Part shown: positions 37,859 through 46,675 of the stretch, in pieces
Layout: each line of letters opens with the position of its first letter
Numbering within the stretch: position 1 is the first letter of the stretch
Source of the DNA: Acidianus infernus
GTDB taxonomy: Archaea > Thermoproteota > Thermoprotei_A > Sulfolobales > Sulfolobaceae
Length of the DNA: 64,000 nucleotides
Assembly: GCF_009729545.1 (NCBI RefSeq)
Contig: NZ_WFIY01000004.1
Location: forward strand, 1,090,001-1,154,000
Reading direction: 5' to 3'
Program-made: the position numbers and the translations under genes
The notes under the pieces: generated by a model
What the model was told of the DNA's origin: nothing
Databases searched by the model: none
The model's input: only the letters and a program-made list of their open reading frames with translations

Positions 37859-38013
37859 ACTGAAGGTTCATAAGAAAGGTATTATTGTAATACCAAAGGA
37901 GATAAGATAAAAATTCAACTTGAAAGAAGGTGACGAGGTTAACGTTGTCGTCAATGATGAGGGAATCTATATATTTCCTCAGCACCAGCAGTTTCTTAGC
38001 ATGCAAAACAGAT
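37859..38013 (+). pseudogene. VapB-type (AbrB fold) antitoxin remnant
   Basis: Translation gives KVHKKGIIVIPKEIR, a TAA at 37908-37910, then KFNLKEGDEVNVVV, the SpoVT/AbrB swapped-hairpin domain of VapB antitoxins (compare KVYKKGIIVIPKEVR in the intact gene at 46308-46553). The expected Glu codon GAA has become TAA. An IS-derived repeat is inserted directly after it at 38014, and no VapC partner follows. Confidence 0.7.
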
Positions 38014-38145
38014 CTGACCTCCTCCCCGCTAGCGAGGGTTCGCTGGGGTCTTAGGGGTTACACACCTTTGTGGGTGCTACTCAATACCAACCGTTGGAGT
38101 TTTAAAAAGCTTTACCCCGTCCCTAGAAGGGGCGAGGTTTGTGGT
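38014..38145 (-). mobile_element. About 130-bp MITE derived from the TnpB (IS200/IS605-type) element
   Basis: Read on the minus strand it begins acaaacctcgccccttctag, the left end of the TnpB element at 45008-45027. It ends with the right-end sequence including the last TnpB codons (gtgctac / gtgtaacc) and a GC-rich hairpin closing ...ggaggtcag, as at 55421-55486. The whole transposase middle is missing. This solo element carries both ends and could be mobilised in trans. Confidence 0.65.
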
Positions 38146-38331
38146 TCATTTTATCAAATTTTCTTTATAAGAGGAAGGTAAGGAAATTTCGTAATAGATA
38201 TTGAAGGAAGAGAACAGCCTTTATAATACCCATTTTCTTTATGAAGAAGAACTTACTTAAATAAAGTGCTAATTTGGTAGAATAATATAAGGTAAGAAGA
38301 AAATTTAATATAATAAAATGATGATTTACTT

Positions 38332-39366
38332 TCATATCTTCTTCTTTAATAGTATTACTACTATAATTGAGATTATAATTATAAATAATAGAAATAATGG
38401 ATTACTTAATTGATATGCATAATTTCCTTCGACAGACTTTCCTTGTGCCCAGTTACAAATTAATGACTCTAGCGAGTGAGCAATTGCGGGATTGCAAATT
38501 ATTATTCCCAGTTCTCTATTACAGTGAATAGAGGTATAATCTAAATTTACACTCCCTACATAGACGTAGTTCCCAACTACTATTATCTTTGCGGTCATAT
38601 CATTAATTTCTACAGCACCTAGCTGACTTACTGCACAGTTATCTTCACTATAGGTAGAAGTAACAACTGTTCTCTCATGCTGTTCTATTTCTGGATAAAA
38701 TCCGCTTGAAGGATAAAGCTCCTCCATTGCTATATATAAATGCCCTGGCTGAGAAAGTATGTTAGATAGTTCACATTCACTATTTATTGGTGAAACTACA
38801 ATTCCGGGATAATCAACATTTACAGGCTTTCCGTAATAGTCGTCAAGTATTATGCAAGCAAAAGCTTGAGCAATTGATGAGTTGTAAATAGCCAAATCCA
38901 CTCCATGGTCCTTGTAAATTCCGTAGTAAGTAGGATTTATTGAGCCCAAGATGACAGTGCAGTTATTTATGACGAAAACCTTAGAGTGCACATATTTAAA
39001 ACCAGAAAGGAATTTTACGTGAACCCCGGAGGAATTCAATTCTGAAACTAACTGTTCCTCATCACTAGGAATTCCGCCGTAAACATTGGACGAAAGAACT
39101 ATAAAAGCTTCTCCTCCTTTCTTCACTGCATTAATTATTGCATTAGCAATTTTACAACAGGTGAGCTCATAAACCTCTGCGTATATGTATTTTCCTTTGC
39201 ATAGGCATGATATTATATCAGTGGAGTTATAGGGACTAATTATAATCTTTACTTGACAAGTCTGTACTTTAACGTACCACGACGTTGAGGAGTAAAATGT
39301 AGGAATAATGGAAGAAAGAATTATAAGGAGTAAGATAAATATCGGCTTCATGAACCTAGTTACCAT
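38332..39366 (-). CDS. Exported, membrane-anchored phospholipase D-like protein
   Basis: 344 aa, with a signal helix (8-24) and a C-terminal membrane helix (about 322-341) followed by KKKI. The first HKD-type motif reads HSKVFVINN...GSIN (His 127, Lys 129, Asn 144). The second reads TAKIIVVGN...GSVNL and lacks the His. PLD enzymes normally need both, so the activity is doubtful; nuclease-like members such as Nuc dimerise with one motif each. The extracellular domain has many Cys residues (about 14), suggesting disulfides. The catalytic domain would face outside the cell. Confidence 0.72.
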   Translation of the reverse strand: MVTRFMKPIFILLLIILSSIIPTFYSSTSWYVKVQTCQVKIIISPYNSTDIISCLCKGKYIYAEVYELTCCKIANAIINAVKKGGEAFIVLSSNVYGGIPSDEEQLVSELNSSGVHVKFLSGFKYVHSKVFVINNCTVILGSINPTYYGIYKDHGVDLAIYNSSIAQAFACIILDDYYGKPVNVDYPGIVVSPINSECELSNILSQPGHLYIAMEELYPSSGFYPEIEQHERTVVTSTYSEDNCAVSQLGAVEINDMTAKIIVVGNYVYVGSVNLDYTSIHCNRELGIIICNPAIAHSLESLICNWAQGKSVEGNYAYQLSNPLFLLFIIIISIIVVILLKKKI

Positions 39367-39507
39367 TAAAGGCTTAAATTTTTAATTTAGAGAGAGTAAG
39401 TCACACTTATTTCTTACTAAAATATTTAGCTAAACGCAATAATCTATATTATATGGACTAAATATTGTAGGAATGGACTAAGAGTAAATTACACGACAAG
39501 TTTACAA

Positions 39508-39606
39508 AAAAGGGGATGGATAGCCCAAAAATTAATGGTGTTAATGACACTCCTCCCCAGCTCGGGTGAGAGGCAACCAGCATTTACAGATGAAAGTCCC
39601 TCGCCA
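39508..39606 (-). repeat. Dispersed repeat, copy C (partial, inverted)
   Basis: Read on the minus strand it contains ggactttcatctgtaaatgc, tgaggaggagt-like sequence and gggctatccatccccttttt, matching the second half of copy A at about 34670-34760. The rest of 39367-39710 has no visible gene. Confidence 0.65.
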
Positions 39607-39710
39607 CAAATAATAGAATTATTTATAACTCGTTAAAAAACAAAGTAATTTAAGTAAAGCCCTAGTAACTTTATGTTTTATTTCAAGACATTAAACAAAG
39701 AGAAACGTTC

Positions 39711-40892
39711 TTAAGCTCTATTCTCTATCCTTATTGGCCAAGTGAACATCGACACAAAAACCACTGCCAAAGAAGCAAATTCTATTCCGTCTACGAAGTA
39801 AGGTAATGAAGCCATACCGAAGGCTTCAATAATTCCACCGATCATTGCAGAAACAATTCCTCCCGCAACTGCACCAATATTATAAGCAGTGCCTGTTAAA
39901 AATGCCCTAACCTCGGGAGGAACACTACTAGCAGCAATGCCAGAAATTAAAGGCCAAAAACCTACAGCGAAAGCATAAAGGTAAACTCCTGCACTCATTA
40001 TGGGCAAAGTCTTTAGTGGAGTAAATATTGGCATTGAGAGGAAAGATGCTACTAAAAGACCTGCTATTCCTACGTAAATTAATTTAAATACGCCAAATCT
40101 ATAGGAAAGTCTTCCGAAAATGACATAGGAAGTACCTTGTATTGCGTTTGCAATAGCCATTAATAATCCAACGTAATAAGCTGGGAACCCTGAAAATCCT
40201 GCAAAGTCGGGATAAATGCTAAATATTGCTAGATAAGCAATAAACATTCCGCTCATTGCTAAAGATGCCCTAATAAAATAAGGAAAATAATCCTTTACCC
40301 TAACTTTTTGAGCAACTACTGATGGCTTAAACTCTTCTGTTACTTTAAAGTAAATGTAAGGAACGAGAATTAGGGGTAAGGAACCTGTTAGCATGAAAAT
40401 CCTATAACCAGATATTGATGTTAAATCACTGCTCATGAATATATAAGTAACTCCAGTAAGTGCGTAACCTAAAGCGTAACCTGCTTGTACTATACTATTA
40501 ACGAATTGAAGCTTCTGCTTTGGTGCCTGCTCTATTGCTAATACTGTCCCAGAAGTCCACTGAGCTCCCATGAAAATTCCTTCAATTGTTCTGAAAAATG
40601 CCATTAATGGAAATGAGACTGTGAGTGCGAAAAACGCCTGGAAGATAGAGTAACCTGCAGTTCCGGTTAATGCCACAATCTTTCTTCCTCTTGTATCTGC
40701 AATCTTTCCGAATATGCTTGCTCCTATAACTCTTCCTATCAGACCTAGAGAGAATATTATAGTTAAGTCTAAGTAACTTATGCCTACTATCTTGTTTAGG
40801 AAGGTGTATGCGTATGTTATTAGTACTAAATCGTAAATATTACCTGCCCAAGCTAATGTTGATGAAGTTACTGCATGAATATACTTTTGCAT
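39711..40892 (-). CDS. MFS transporter, 393 aa (paralogue of the 50569-51771 gene)
   Basis: About twelve helices. The first motif is GKIADTRGRKIVALTGTAGY; EGIFMGAQWTSGTVLAIEQAP and GFWPLISGIAASSVPPEVR are also seen. The protein at 50569-51771 has the same start pattern (MKEYIHATIASTLSWAGN versus MQKYIHAVTSSTLAWAGN) and is clearly related. The group resembles metabolite:H+ symporters of the SHS/AAHS type. A TATA-like gatttttaaac (about 40916-40925) and the shared palindrome at 40933-40948 lie upstream of the ATG at 40892. Confidence 0.82.
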   Translation of the reverse strand: MQKYIHAVTSSTLAWAGNIYDLVLITYAYTFLNKIVGISYLDLTIIFSLGLIGRVIGASIFGKIADTRGRKIVALTGTAGYSIFQAFFALTVSFPLMAFFRTIEGIFMGAQWTSGTVLAIEQAPKQKLQFVNSIVQAGYALGYALTGVTYIFMSSDLTSISGYRIFMLTGSLPLILVPYIYFKVTEEFKPSVVAQKVRVKDYFPYFIRASLAMSGMFIAYLAIFSIYPDFAGFSGFPAYYVGLLMAIANAIQGTSYVIFGRLSYRFGVFKLIYVGIAGLLVASFLSMPIFTPLKTLPIMSAGVYLYAFAVGFWPLISGIAASSVPPEVRAFLTGTAYNIGAVAGGIVSAMIGGIIEAFGMASLPYFVDGIEFASLAVVFVSMFTWPIRIENRA

Positions 40893-40932
40893 ATTTAAAA
40901 AATAAAATTCTGGTTTAAAAATCTTTTATTTA

Positions 40933-40948
40933 ATCTCTATACAGAGAT
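40933..40948 (-). promoter_or_regulatory. Palindromic operator candidate ATCTCT-N4-AGAGAT
   Basis: A perfect 6-bp inverted repeat (minus strand atctctgtatagagat) about 10 bases upstream of the TATA box of the MFS gene. It is the best-formed member of the five-site group. Confidence 0.5.
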
Positions 40949-40965
40949 AAAAATAATTTACAAAA

Positions 40966-41013
40966 AATGGGGGTTAAGGGGGCGGAAAGCCTCGCCAATG
41001 GATAGCCCCCTTA
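40966..41013. repeat. Dispersed repeat, copy E (hairpin module)
   Basis: TAAGGGGGC and GCCCCCTTA form a perfect 9-bp inverted repeat around a GC-rich loop. The same module occurs at about 63448-63494 in repeat copy B. It lies just upstream of the promoter of the GH15-like gene. Confidence 0.6.
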
Positions 41014-41062
41014 TAGATTTAAATATTTGTTTATCTATTTTTCCTTCTAGTGACGATAACAA

Positions 41063-43039
41063 TTGAGAGGGAGAAAAACTATAATAGTTAAATTTATAAT
41101 TCTAGTTCTTATTTTATCGCTTTCTTTTCCCAATTATTTCATATTAGGCACAAGATCTGAAAGCTGTTATTCAAACCCTTATTATCCGTCTTATTTATTG
41201 TTGAGTAATTGGAAAGACATTTCAATTTGGATTCCTACAGGGATACAAGTTATAAATAGAGAGCTTGATTGCTTTCCACTGTATAATGCTTCAATAAGGA
41301 ATATATATCTGGGAGGGACGGGCATACTAAATCTTACTGTTTGCCTTGGAATTAATACAACGAAAGCCTATCTTCAACTTAATAATACTGTGTTGCTAGA
41401 ATGTAATAATTCGGTCTGTATAATACTTCCTCCTTATACCAACTATCTAATACTTATGGTAAACGTGAAGAGCCCTTTCAACATTACTATAGAGTCTAAT
41501 TCATCTTGGTTAATACAAGATAATGCGTATACTAATAACGTAGCTTGGGTAATATCGAACGGAAGCGTTATTATTAATGACAGTAACTTAATTATCTCTT
41601 TCCAAGAGGTAGGGAAGTATTATGCGGAGATCTCCATACTGACTCCTCCTTTCAAAAACATACCTTATCTACTAACACTAAATAATAATGAAGTTAACTC
41701 ATGGTTGAGTAAGAGCGTCATCCCTAAAAATTTGCCCAAGTCTTTATTGGGAGAATACTATTTATCTTTACTTTTAATAAAGGATAGCCAGAATCCTTAT
41801 CTAGGAGTTTTCGCGTCTTCTCCTTCTCCACTATATCTTTATTCATGGGTTAGGGACTCTTCTTTTATGGCTATGGCGTTACAAGAGGCAGGGCATTATA
41901 ATACTGCTTTAAAATACTGGCTGTGGATGGCCAATGCCACTTCGATGGGTAACGGAACATGGTATACGAGGTATAACTTCTATACTGGGGAACCTTGCAC
42001 AACATATGCTATACCAGACCTAGATAGTCTAGGCTTGTTCGAAATCGGAGTATATAATTTCTACAATCTTACTCACAATTTAGAATTTATATACAAGATT
42101 AAACCTAGGCTATGTGAAATAATAAAGTACCAAACTTGTGAAATTCTCAAATCCCCTTATCACTTAATACCTAAAGACTTAGGCCCTTGGGAAACAAGAT
42201 TAGCTTACCATTTCTGGACTGAAGCACTTAACGATCTAGGTTTGTATTATATGGAGAAATTGGGATTTAACGTCAGTTATGAGACAAAACTTCTGAACGA
42301 AAGTATTCTGAAATACTTCTGGGAAAATGGATATTTTGCATCAGCTTTAGGATCATTTGGAAATGTATTATATCCGTTACAGCCTGCAATAGATTCTTCA
42401 ACTTTGTTGCCATTGGCTATGGGCTATTTGCCTTTAGACTCAAACTATACCGAGAAAAATTTGAATACTGTAGTGTCTAACCTAACGGTCAACGGAGGGC
42501 TTTCAAGATTCGCCAACGACGTTTATCATTACTCTGTACTCTTATACGATAGTTGTGAGCCTAGTCCTCCTTGGGTCGTTACTACAATGTTTGAGGCGTT
42601 GTATTATGCGAAAACAGGTGAGATCAACTCTTCTATTAGACTATTATGTTGGGCATATAATCATTCTCAACAAGGATTATTGCCAGAAGCAGTAGCTCCC
42701 GTAAAGGGATACCCATTACCTACAACTTCCCCACATGCATGGTCTTCGGCTATGTTTATTATAGTCTCACTCAGCCTTAAACCTAAAACTGTTTCTCAAT
42801 CTCAAACTACGCAATGTTACGAGAGTGGTCAAACTTGTGCACAAACCCAGACAAGCTCTCAATTTCAGACACAATCCCATACTGTGCAGTCTCGGACTAC
42901 TTGTCCAAGTGCCGAATCGCAGACGCAATCATTTACAAATAAAGAACTTATATCACCATTAATTATAATACTAGCAATTATCGTTATAAGTATTATTATA
43001 GTGGTCGTACTGGCGGTATTGGTATGTAAAAAAAGGTAA
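41063..43039 (+). CDS. Exported, membrane-anchored GH15-like glycoside hydrolase (glucoamylase family)
   Basis: 658 aa: N-terminal signal helix (about 8-28), a beta-rich domain to about residue 230, then an (alpha/alpha)6-type catalytic region. It shows SWVRDSSFMAMAL near 260, DLGPWETR with candidate acid Glu near 376, and LPEAVAP near 540 with TSPHAWSSA, the P-E and W-S-x-A pattern of GH15. A Gln/Thr/Ser-rich linker (QSQTTQ repeats) and a C-terminal helix anchor it outside the cell. The TTG start at 41063 follows a TATA-like tttaaatat at 41018-41026. It probably attacks extracellular alpha-glucans or trehalose-like sugars. Confidence 0.75.
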   Translation: MRGRKTIIVKFIILVLILSLSFPNYFILGTRSESCYSNPYYPSYLLLSNWKDISIWIPTGIQVINRELDCFPLYNASIRNIYLGGTGILNLTVCLGINTTKAYLQLNNTVLLECNNSVCIILPPYTNYLILMVNVKSPFNITIESNSSWLIQDNAYTNNVAWVISNGSVIINDSNLIISFQEVGKYYAEISILTPPFKNIPYLLTLNNNEVNSWLSKSVIPKNLPKSLLGEYYLSLLLIKDSQNPYLGVFASSPSPLYLYSWVRDSSFMAMALQEAGHYNTALKYWLWMANATSMGNGTWYTRYNFYTGEPCTTYAIPDLDSLGLFEIGVYNFYNLTHNLEFIYKIKPRLCEIIKYQTCEILKSPYHLIPKDLGPWETRLAYHFWTEALNDLGLYYMEKLGFNVSYETKLLNESILKYFWENGYFASALGSFGNVLYPLQPAIDSSTLLPLAMGYLPLDSNYTEKNLNTVVSNLTVNGGLSRFANDVYHYSVLLYDSCEPSPPWVVTTMFEALYYAKTGEINSSIRLLCWAYNHSQQGLLPEAVAPVKGYPLPTTSPHAWSSAMFIIVSLSLKPKTVSQSQTTQCYESGQTCAQTQTSSQFQTQSHTVQSRTTCPSAESQTQSFTNKELISPLIIILAIIVISIIIVVVLAVLVCKKR

Positions 43040-43149
43040 CAACACATTCCTTCTATTCCAAACATATCAGCTTTTTGGCTTTTCAGGGAGTTTTTTGTTT
43101 CCTTTCCTTCATATTTTACATTACTTGGTGATTTTTGCCAATTTTTCTC

Positions 43150-43281
43150 CGAACTATTTTTTACTAATAAATCAAATTCTCTGGCTTAGTGCATATGACG
43201 GTACAGACTTAAATAGAGTTTTTGGAGATACAGCAAATCAACAGACCCTTTTCCATCTTGGAAGATCGTGTTAACGGTCAT
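43150..43281 (+). pseudogene. Possible AstE/AspA (M14-type deacylase) remnant
   Basis: An open stretch translates to LWLSAYDGTDLNRVFGDTANQ. The run DGTDLNRVF matches the D-G-x-D-L-N-R-x-F-P-G motif of succinylglutamate desuccinylase/aspartoacylase proteins, but the zinc-binding H-x-x-E and the rest of the gene are missing. The remaining bases of 43040-43487 show no other recognisable gene. Confidence 0.4.
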
Positions 43282-43487
43282 AGAGGAATAGAAACTTACC
43301 TAGTCACGAAAATAATGAAGGAAATTACCCTGAAAATCATAATGACTACAGTAAGTAGAATTAATTATCTTAATCTTCGCTTTTATTTATTCACTTAATT
43401 TTCATTATATAAAAGATAAAGAAATAAACTCTTCTAGCTTTATTAACATAATTCTCTTACGAGAAAAATTCCTCCCTTGCAAATTGA

Positions 43488-43541
43488 GACTGTCTGAAGG
43501 GTTCCCTCCCAAAGCGGTTCATCGATTCGGGTGGCTCAGAT
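43488..43541 (+). repeat. Dispersed repeat, copy D (partial)
   Basis: actgtctgaagggttccctc and gttcatcgattcgggtggct match the first part of copies A (34589) and B (63283). Only about 54 bases are shared. Confidence 0.6.
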
Positions 43542-43619
43542 AACCACATTAGTTTCATTATTAAACCAATTCTTAGGCTCAATCAAAAGTTCTATTAAAA
43601 CTTTTTTAAAATGTATCTG

Positions 43620-44885
43620 TTAATATTTTAGTAAAAATTTATATAATGGGATAAATTTTATTTCCTTACCCTCTCTTTCCTCCTTTCCTTCGATGTCGTA
43701 AGTAACCACTATTAATTCCCTAGCCTTAACCAGCTCGTTGGCCTTCATAAGCCCTTTTATTTCCCTTTCCTCAACCTTGTCTACAGCATAGGTTACTTGA
43801 ATTAGCCTAGAATTTAACTCGTCGTAAAAGTCCACTTCAAAGTCCTTCCCTTTAATGTAATATAACCCTTTCAACTGGTTTTCCCTCAATAGCTTAATCG
43901 CCACTACGTTCTCTATGACTCTCCCCTTGTCTCTCGCCCTCAACGCTATCCTAGACACAACGCCAGGGTCTACTACGTAAACCTTTTTATTAAAAGTCAG
44001 CCTTTCCTTGAGTTTTTCCCCATACCTAGGGAGGAAGTAAATTAAGTAAGAATTCTCAAGACCAAAAGCCCACAAATCAATTGTCTTCTTATCAACATTA
44101 ACAACTTTGGTTAGTTTAGAGAGAGAAACCTCTGACGAATAATATGAAATTATGCTTCTCGAGAACTCCTTGAACTTCCCCATTTCCCTAATTTTATACC
44201 TAAACACAACGTCCTTGAACAATATATCATTATATATTACGTCAACTTGATCCTTCCCGATTATTAACGCCTCGGGAAAGCCTCCCTCTTCGAGGTATTT
44301 CTCTAATGCCACTTTAACAGTTACGACGTCCCTAGTTGAAATGGGGTTCTCAACGTTAATGTTTCTAAACCTCAGATACTCCCTAAAAGAGAAAGGGAAA
44401 AGGACTATGTCGGAATGCCTTCCAGTTAACGCTGTAGCCAATTCCCCCGAGAGCATTTTTGAATTACTTCCAGTAATGATTATCCTCTTACTCTCTCTGA
44501 GCCTTGAGATAAATAACTCCCAACCTTTCACGTTGTGTATTTCGTCAAAAACTAAGTAAATCACGTCATTACCGTAAACTTCGTAGATCGCTTGCTCTAT
44601 GTTCCTCAGATCCTCTGTAGTAATTCCAAAAAGGCTTTCGTCATCGAAGTTTAGGTAAGCAAATTTTACTTTCAATTCCTTCATTAGCATCAAGGATAGG
44701 GTAGATTTTCCGGACCTCCTAACTCCTAGTATTGCCAAAACGTTTGGTATCCTTAGAAACCTCTCAACGTCACCGACGTCCCTCTTTATGTAATTTTGAG
44801 AGAGCTTTTCCTCAACAAGTTCTTTTTGGTCTGCTACTATCCTTTTAGCCTCTTCTACATTCATTTGTGGAGTATATTCCACCAA
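43620..44885 (-). CDS. Archaeal AAA ATPase with DUF4143-type C-terminal domain
   Basis: 421 aa, same architecture as the 34939-36180 gene. Walker A is GVRRSGKST (54-62), Walker B VIYLVFDEIHNV, followed by IITGSNSKML. The C-terminal nuclease-like core reads YYIKGKDFEVDFYDELN...LIQVTYAVDKVEEREI. The GTG at 44885 lies inside one copy of a 22-base direct repeat; an ATG seven codons later is the alternative start. The N-terminal extension before the P-loop is longer than in the paralogue. Confidence 0.78.
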   Translation of the reverse strand: MVEYTPQMNVEEAKRIVADQKELVEEKLSQNYIKRDVGDVERFLRIPNVLAILGVRRSGKSTLSLMLMKELKVKFAYLNFDDESLFGITTEDLRNIEQAIYEVYGNDVIYLVFDEIHNVKGWELFISRLRESKRIIITGSNSKMLSGELATALTGRHSDIVLFPFSFREYLRFRNINVENPISTRDVVTVKVALEKYLEEGGFPEALIIGKDQVDVIYNDILFKDVVFRYKIREMGKFKEFSRSIISYYSSEVSLSKLTKVVNVDKKTIDLWAFGLENSYLIYFLPRYGEKLKERLTFNKKVYVVDPGVVSRIALRARDKGRVIENVVAIKLLRENQLKGLYYIKGKDFEVDFYDELNSRLIQVTYAVDKVEEREIKGLMKANELVKARELIVVTYDIEGKEEREGKEIKFIPLYKFLLKY

Positions 44886-44919
44886 GTTATAATAAAATTT
44901 GTGGAGTATATTCCACCAA
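44864..44919. promoter_or_regulatory. Twin 22-base repeat with internal dyad at the start of the AAA ATPase gene
   Basis: tttgtggagtatattccacc followed by aa occurs at 44864-44885 and again at 44898-44919, 34 bases apart. Each has the inverted arms GTGGA/TCCAC. The first copy encodes the first codons of the protein (V-E-Y-T-P-Q), the second lies in the promoter. Confidence 0.55.
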
Positions 44920-44995
44920 TTTGGACAAGCACATACGCCAACAAAAAGTTGATCTGTCTGTAGTATGTATATAGTATATTATGAAAACCATAATG

Positions 44996-45355
44996 ATAGA
45001 AAAACGACAAACCTCGCCCCTTCTAGGGGCGAGGTAAAGCTATTTAAACTTTAACGATAACGAGTAGTTGTGGCACCCTCCTCTGGTCAACTTTATGAGG
45101 ATGAGGAGCGGGAGCCGACTTCTACTCCCGCAATACCGGAGGAGGGTGTCTACGAAGTTGAATACTCAGAAAAGAGGGTGAATGTAGTCCGTCTTCTTCC
45201 AAATGGTTTTTCAGGAAAGGAAGCTGAGGAGATTAGCAGACCTCTCTGCAAAACTCTTCAACGAAGTAAACTTCGAAAGGAGACAACAATTCTTTCACGA
45301 AGGGAAAGTAGACTTTAAGGGAACGTGGAGTAAGTACTACGAGAAGGCTTTTTAC
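44996..45355 (+). mobile_element. tnpB: 5' fragment of a TnpB (IS200/IS605-type) element
   Basis: The left end with hairpin cctcgccccttctaggggcg lies at 45012-45032. The TnpB frame begins at GTG 45070 (APSSGQLYEDEEREPTS...). After one extra T in a T-run near 45210 it continues QERKLRRLADLSAKLFNEVN and RQQFFHEGKVDFKGTWSKYY, the conserved TnpB N-terminal segment. It stops near 45355, where the sequence passes into the tail of a GNAT gene on the opposite strand. The RuvC nuclease part is gone, so it is inactive. Confidence 0.75.
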
Positions 45356-45359
45356 TTAT

Positions 45360-45731
45360 TCTTATCATAGGAATATTGTCTGGCAAAGTGTAGAACCTTA
45401 TTTTCTTTAATCCAGCCTCTTTACCAAGCTCTATTAATTTTTCAACAATCGAAGTCCCTATCCCCCTCATCCTATAGTTAGAGTCAACAACGAGCTAAAA
45501 CTCCCCGTCGTTGTAAATAGTCCCTTCACCAATAACTTTACCTTCTTCATCTACTGCAACTATAGTAATATGATCTCGTTGTTCAGTCACCAACTTTCTA
45601 ACTTCCTCCTCGCTTGGCCTATAATAATGGAAGAACCTTAAGTAGAGGTCTTCGTCAGATAGCCTACTGTAAAGCTCGTAAACCTTCCTCCAATCATCTT
45701 TCTCAGCTTTTCTGATAATAATTTCCTTCAT
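45360..45731 (-). pseudogene. GNAT acetyltransferase, nonsense-interrupted and 3'-truncated
   Basis: From ATG 45731 (TATA-like element near 45752-45765) it encodes IIIRKAEKDDWRKVYELYSR and IVAVDEEGKVIGEGTI, the first strands of a GNAT domain. A TAG at 45495-45497 follows; in the same frame come LVVDSNYRMRGIGTSIVEKL, the acetyl-CoA-binding R-x-x-G-x-G/A loop, and a further 25 residues. The end coincides with the TnpB fragment near 45355. The frame is also open upstream to 45842, but that extension looks non-homologous. Confidence 0.75.
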
Positions 45732-45928
45732 ACAGAATACTTTAGAACGAAAGTTTAAATATATATTGGAATCTCTATTCATTCGCTTGTAGACATTAAA
45801 AAGACTAATTATTTGAACAAAGGCTTTAGGATTAGAGCCCATCTTCGAGACTTCTCTTCTTCTTACTAGAGGTTAGAGTTGCTAGACCCATTGATTAAAC
45901 TCCTTAACTATCATGAAAGTTTTTATTT

Positions 45929-46330
45929 TCAATCTAAATTAATTATTATACACTCTACTTCATTAGTTTTTTCAATATCTTCGTCTGTAGTAATAACTTT
46001 TCCTCCAACTTCTTTAGCTGTAGCTATAAGATATGCATCTGCCAATGATAGGTAAGGATATTTACTCTTTAATATTGCAGCGGTCTCCGTTATATTTTCG
46101 TTTGGTGAAATTATCTTTATTGGTGAGTTTCTAATATACTTATGCCTTGCTATTGCAATGTCTTTTCCTAATTTTAATATATAATTATAAATGAACTCTG
46201 CGAGATTAACTTCGTTCATGTAAATTATTGCGTTATTCTTATACATCTCCTCGAAGAATTTTTTAACATCCTTTTTTCCTGCGAAAAAAAGAGATAAAGG
46301 CCCCGCATCAAGTACGTACTTCTCTTTCAA
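45929..46330 (-). CDS. vapC: VapC-type toxin, PIN-domain RNase
   Basis: PIN-domain endoribonuclease. Acidic residues expected at the active site are Asp in YVLDAGP (near residue 8), Glu in NEVNLAEF, Asp in SLADAYLI and Asp in VITTDEDI. The frame is open from a TTG at 46351, but aaaggagg just upstream of the second TTG at 46330 is a good ribosome site, so I use 46330. The first 23 bases overlap the end of vapB, the normal coupled layout of VapBC modules. Confidence 0.85.
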   Translation of the reverse strand: MKEKYVLDAGPLSLFFAGKKDVKKFFEEMYKNNAIIYMNEVNLAEFIYNYILKLGKDIAIARHKYIRNSPIKIISPNENITETAAILKSKYPYLSLADAYLIATAKEVGGKVITTDEDIEKTNEVECIIINLD

Positions 46331-46553
46331 CTTCCTTCCTCCTTTCCTCAACTATAGCCTTAGCAACTTCTACTGCCTTATCGCCATCAATTCCAAATAA
46401 GTCCAAGAGGGTTTTAGGTTTCTCTATTCTTACCTTATCTCCATCAACTATAAGTTCCACTATATCTCCCTCCTTTATTCCGATTGATTCTCTTACCTCT
46501 TTAGGAATAACTATAATTCCCTTCTTGTAGACCTTCACCCTATATCGTTCCAT
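46308..46553 (-). CDS. vapB: VapB-type antitoxin, AbrB/SpoVT fold
   Basis: 81 aa. The DNA-binding swapped-hairpin reads VKVYKKGIIVIPKEVRESIGIKEGD followed by VELIV (residues 6-35). The C-terminal half (LLDLFGIDGDKAVEVAKAIVEE) is the flexible toxin-binding helix. It binds the downstream VapC and probably its own promoter. A decayed relative lies at 37859-38013. Confidence 0.87.
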   Translation of the reverse strand: MERYRVKVYKKGIIVIPKEVRESIGIKEGDIVELIVDGDKVRIEKPKTLLDLFGIDGDKAVEVAKAIVEERRKEVEREVRT

Positions 46554-46675
46554 AAATACACTCTTCCCTTGATTTATAAAAGTTTAACTATCGTAATGTT
46601 AAACGTTTAACATGTCATGTGAACAAAAAAATAGATAATGGAACATTAGGGAAGTCACCTTTTTGCAGTATTCCG

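Noticed and set aside
37803..38181. Open frames of 67 codons (minus) and 83 codons (plus) in the VapB relic/MITE region
   Set aside because: The plus frame runs through the IS ends and the minus frame is antisense to the AbrB-type sequence. The antitoxin homology and the IS ends explain the DNA better.
33529..45497. Pyrrolysine-type read-through of the in-frame TAG codons
   Set aside because: TAG serves as a normal stop of several intact genes here, TAA stops occur in the same kind of position, and no pylT/pylS-like sequence is present. Nonsense mutation or sequence error is simpler.
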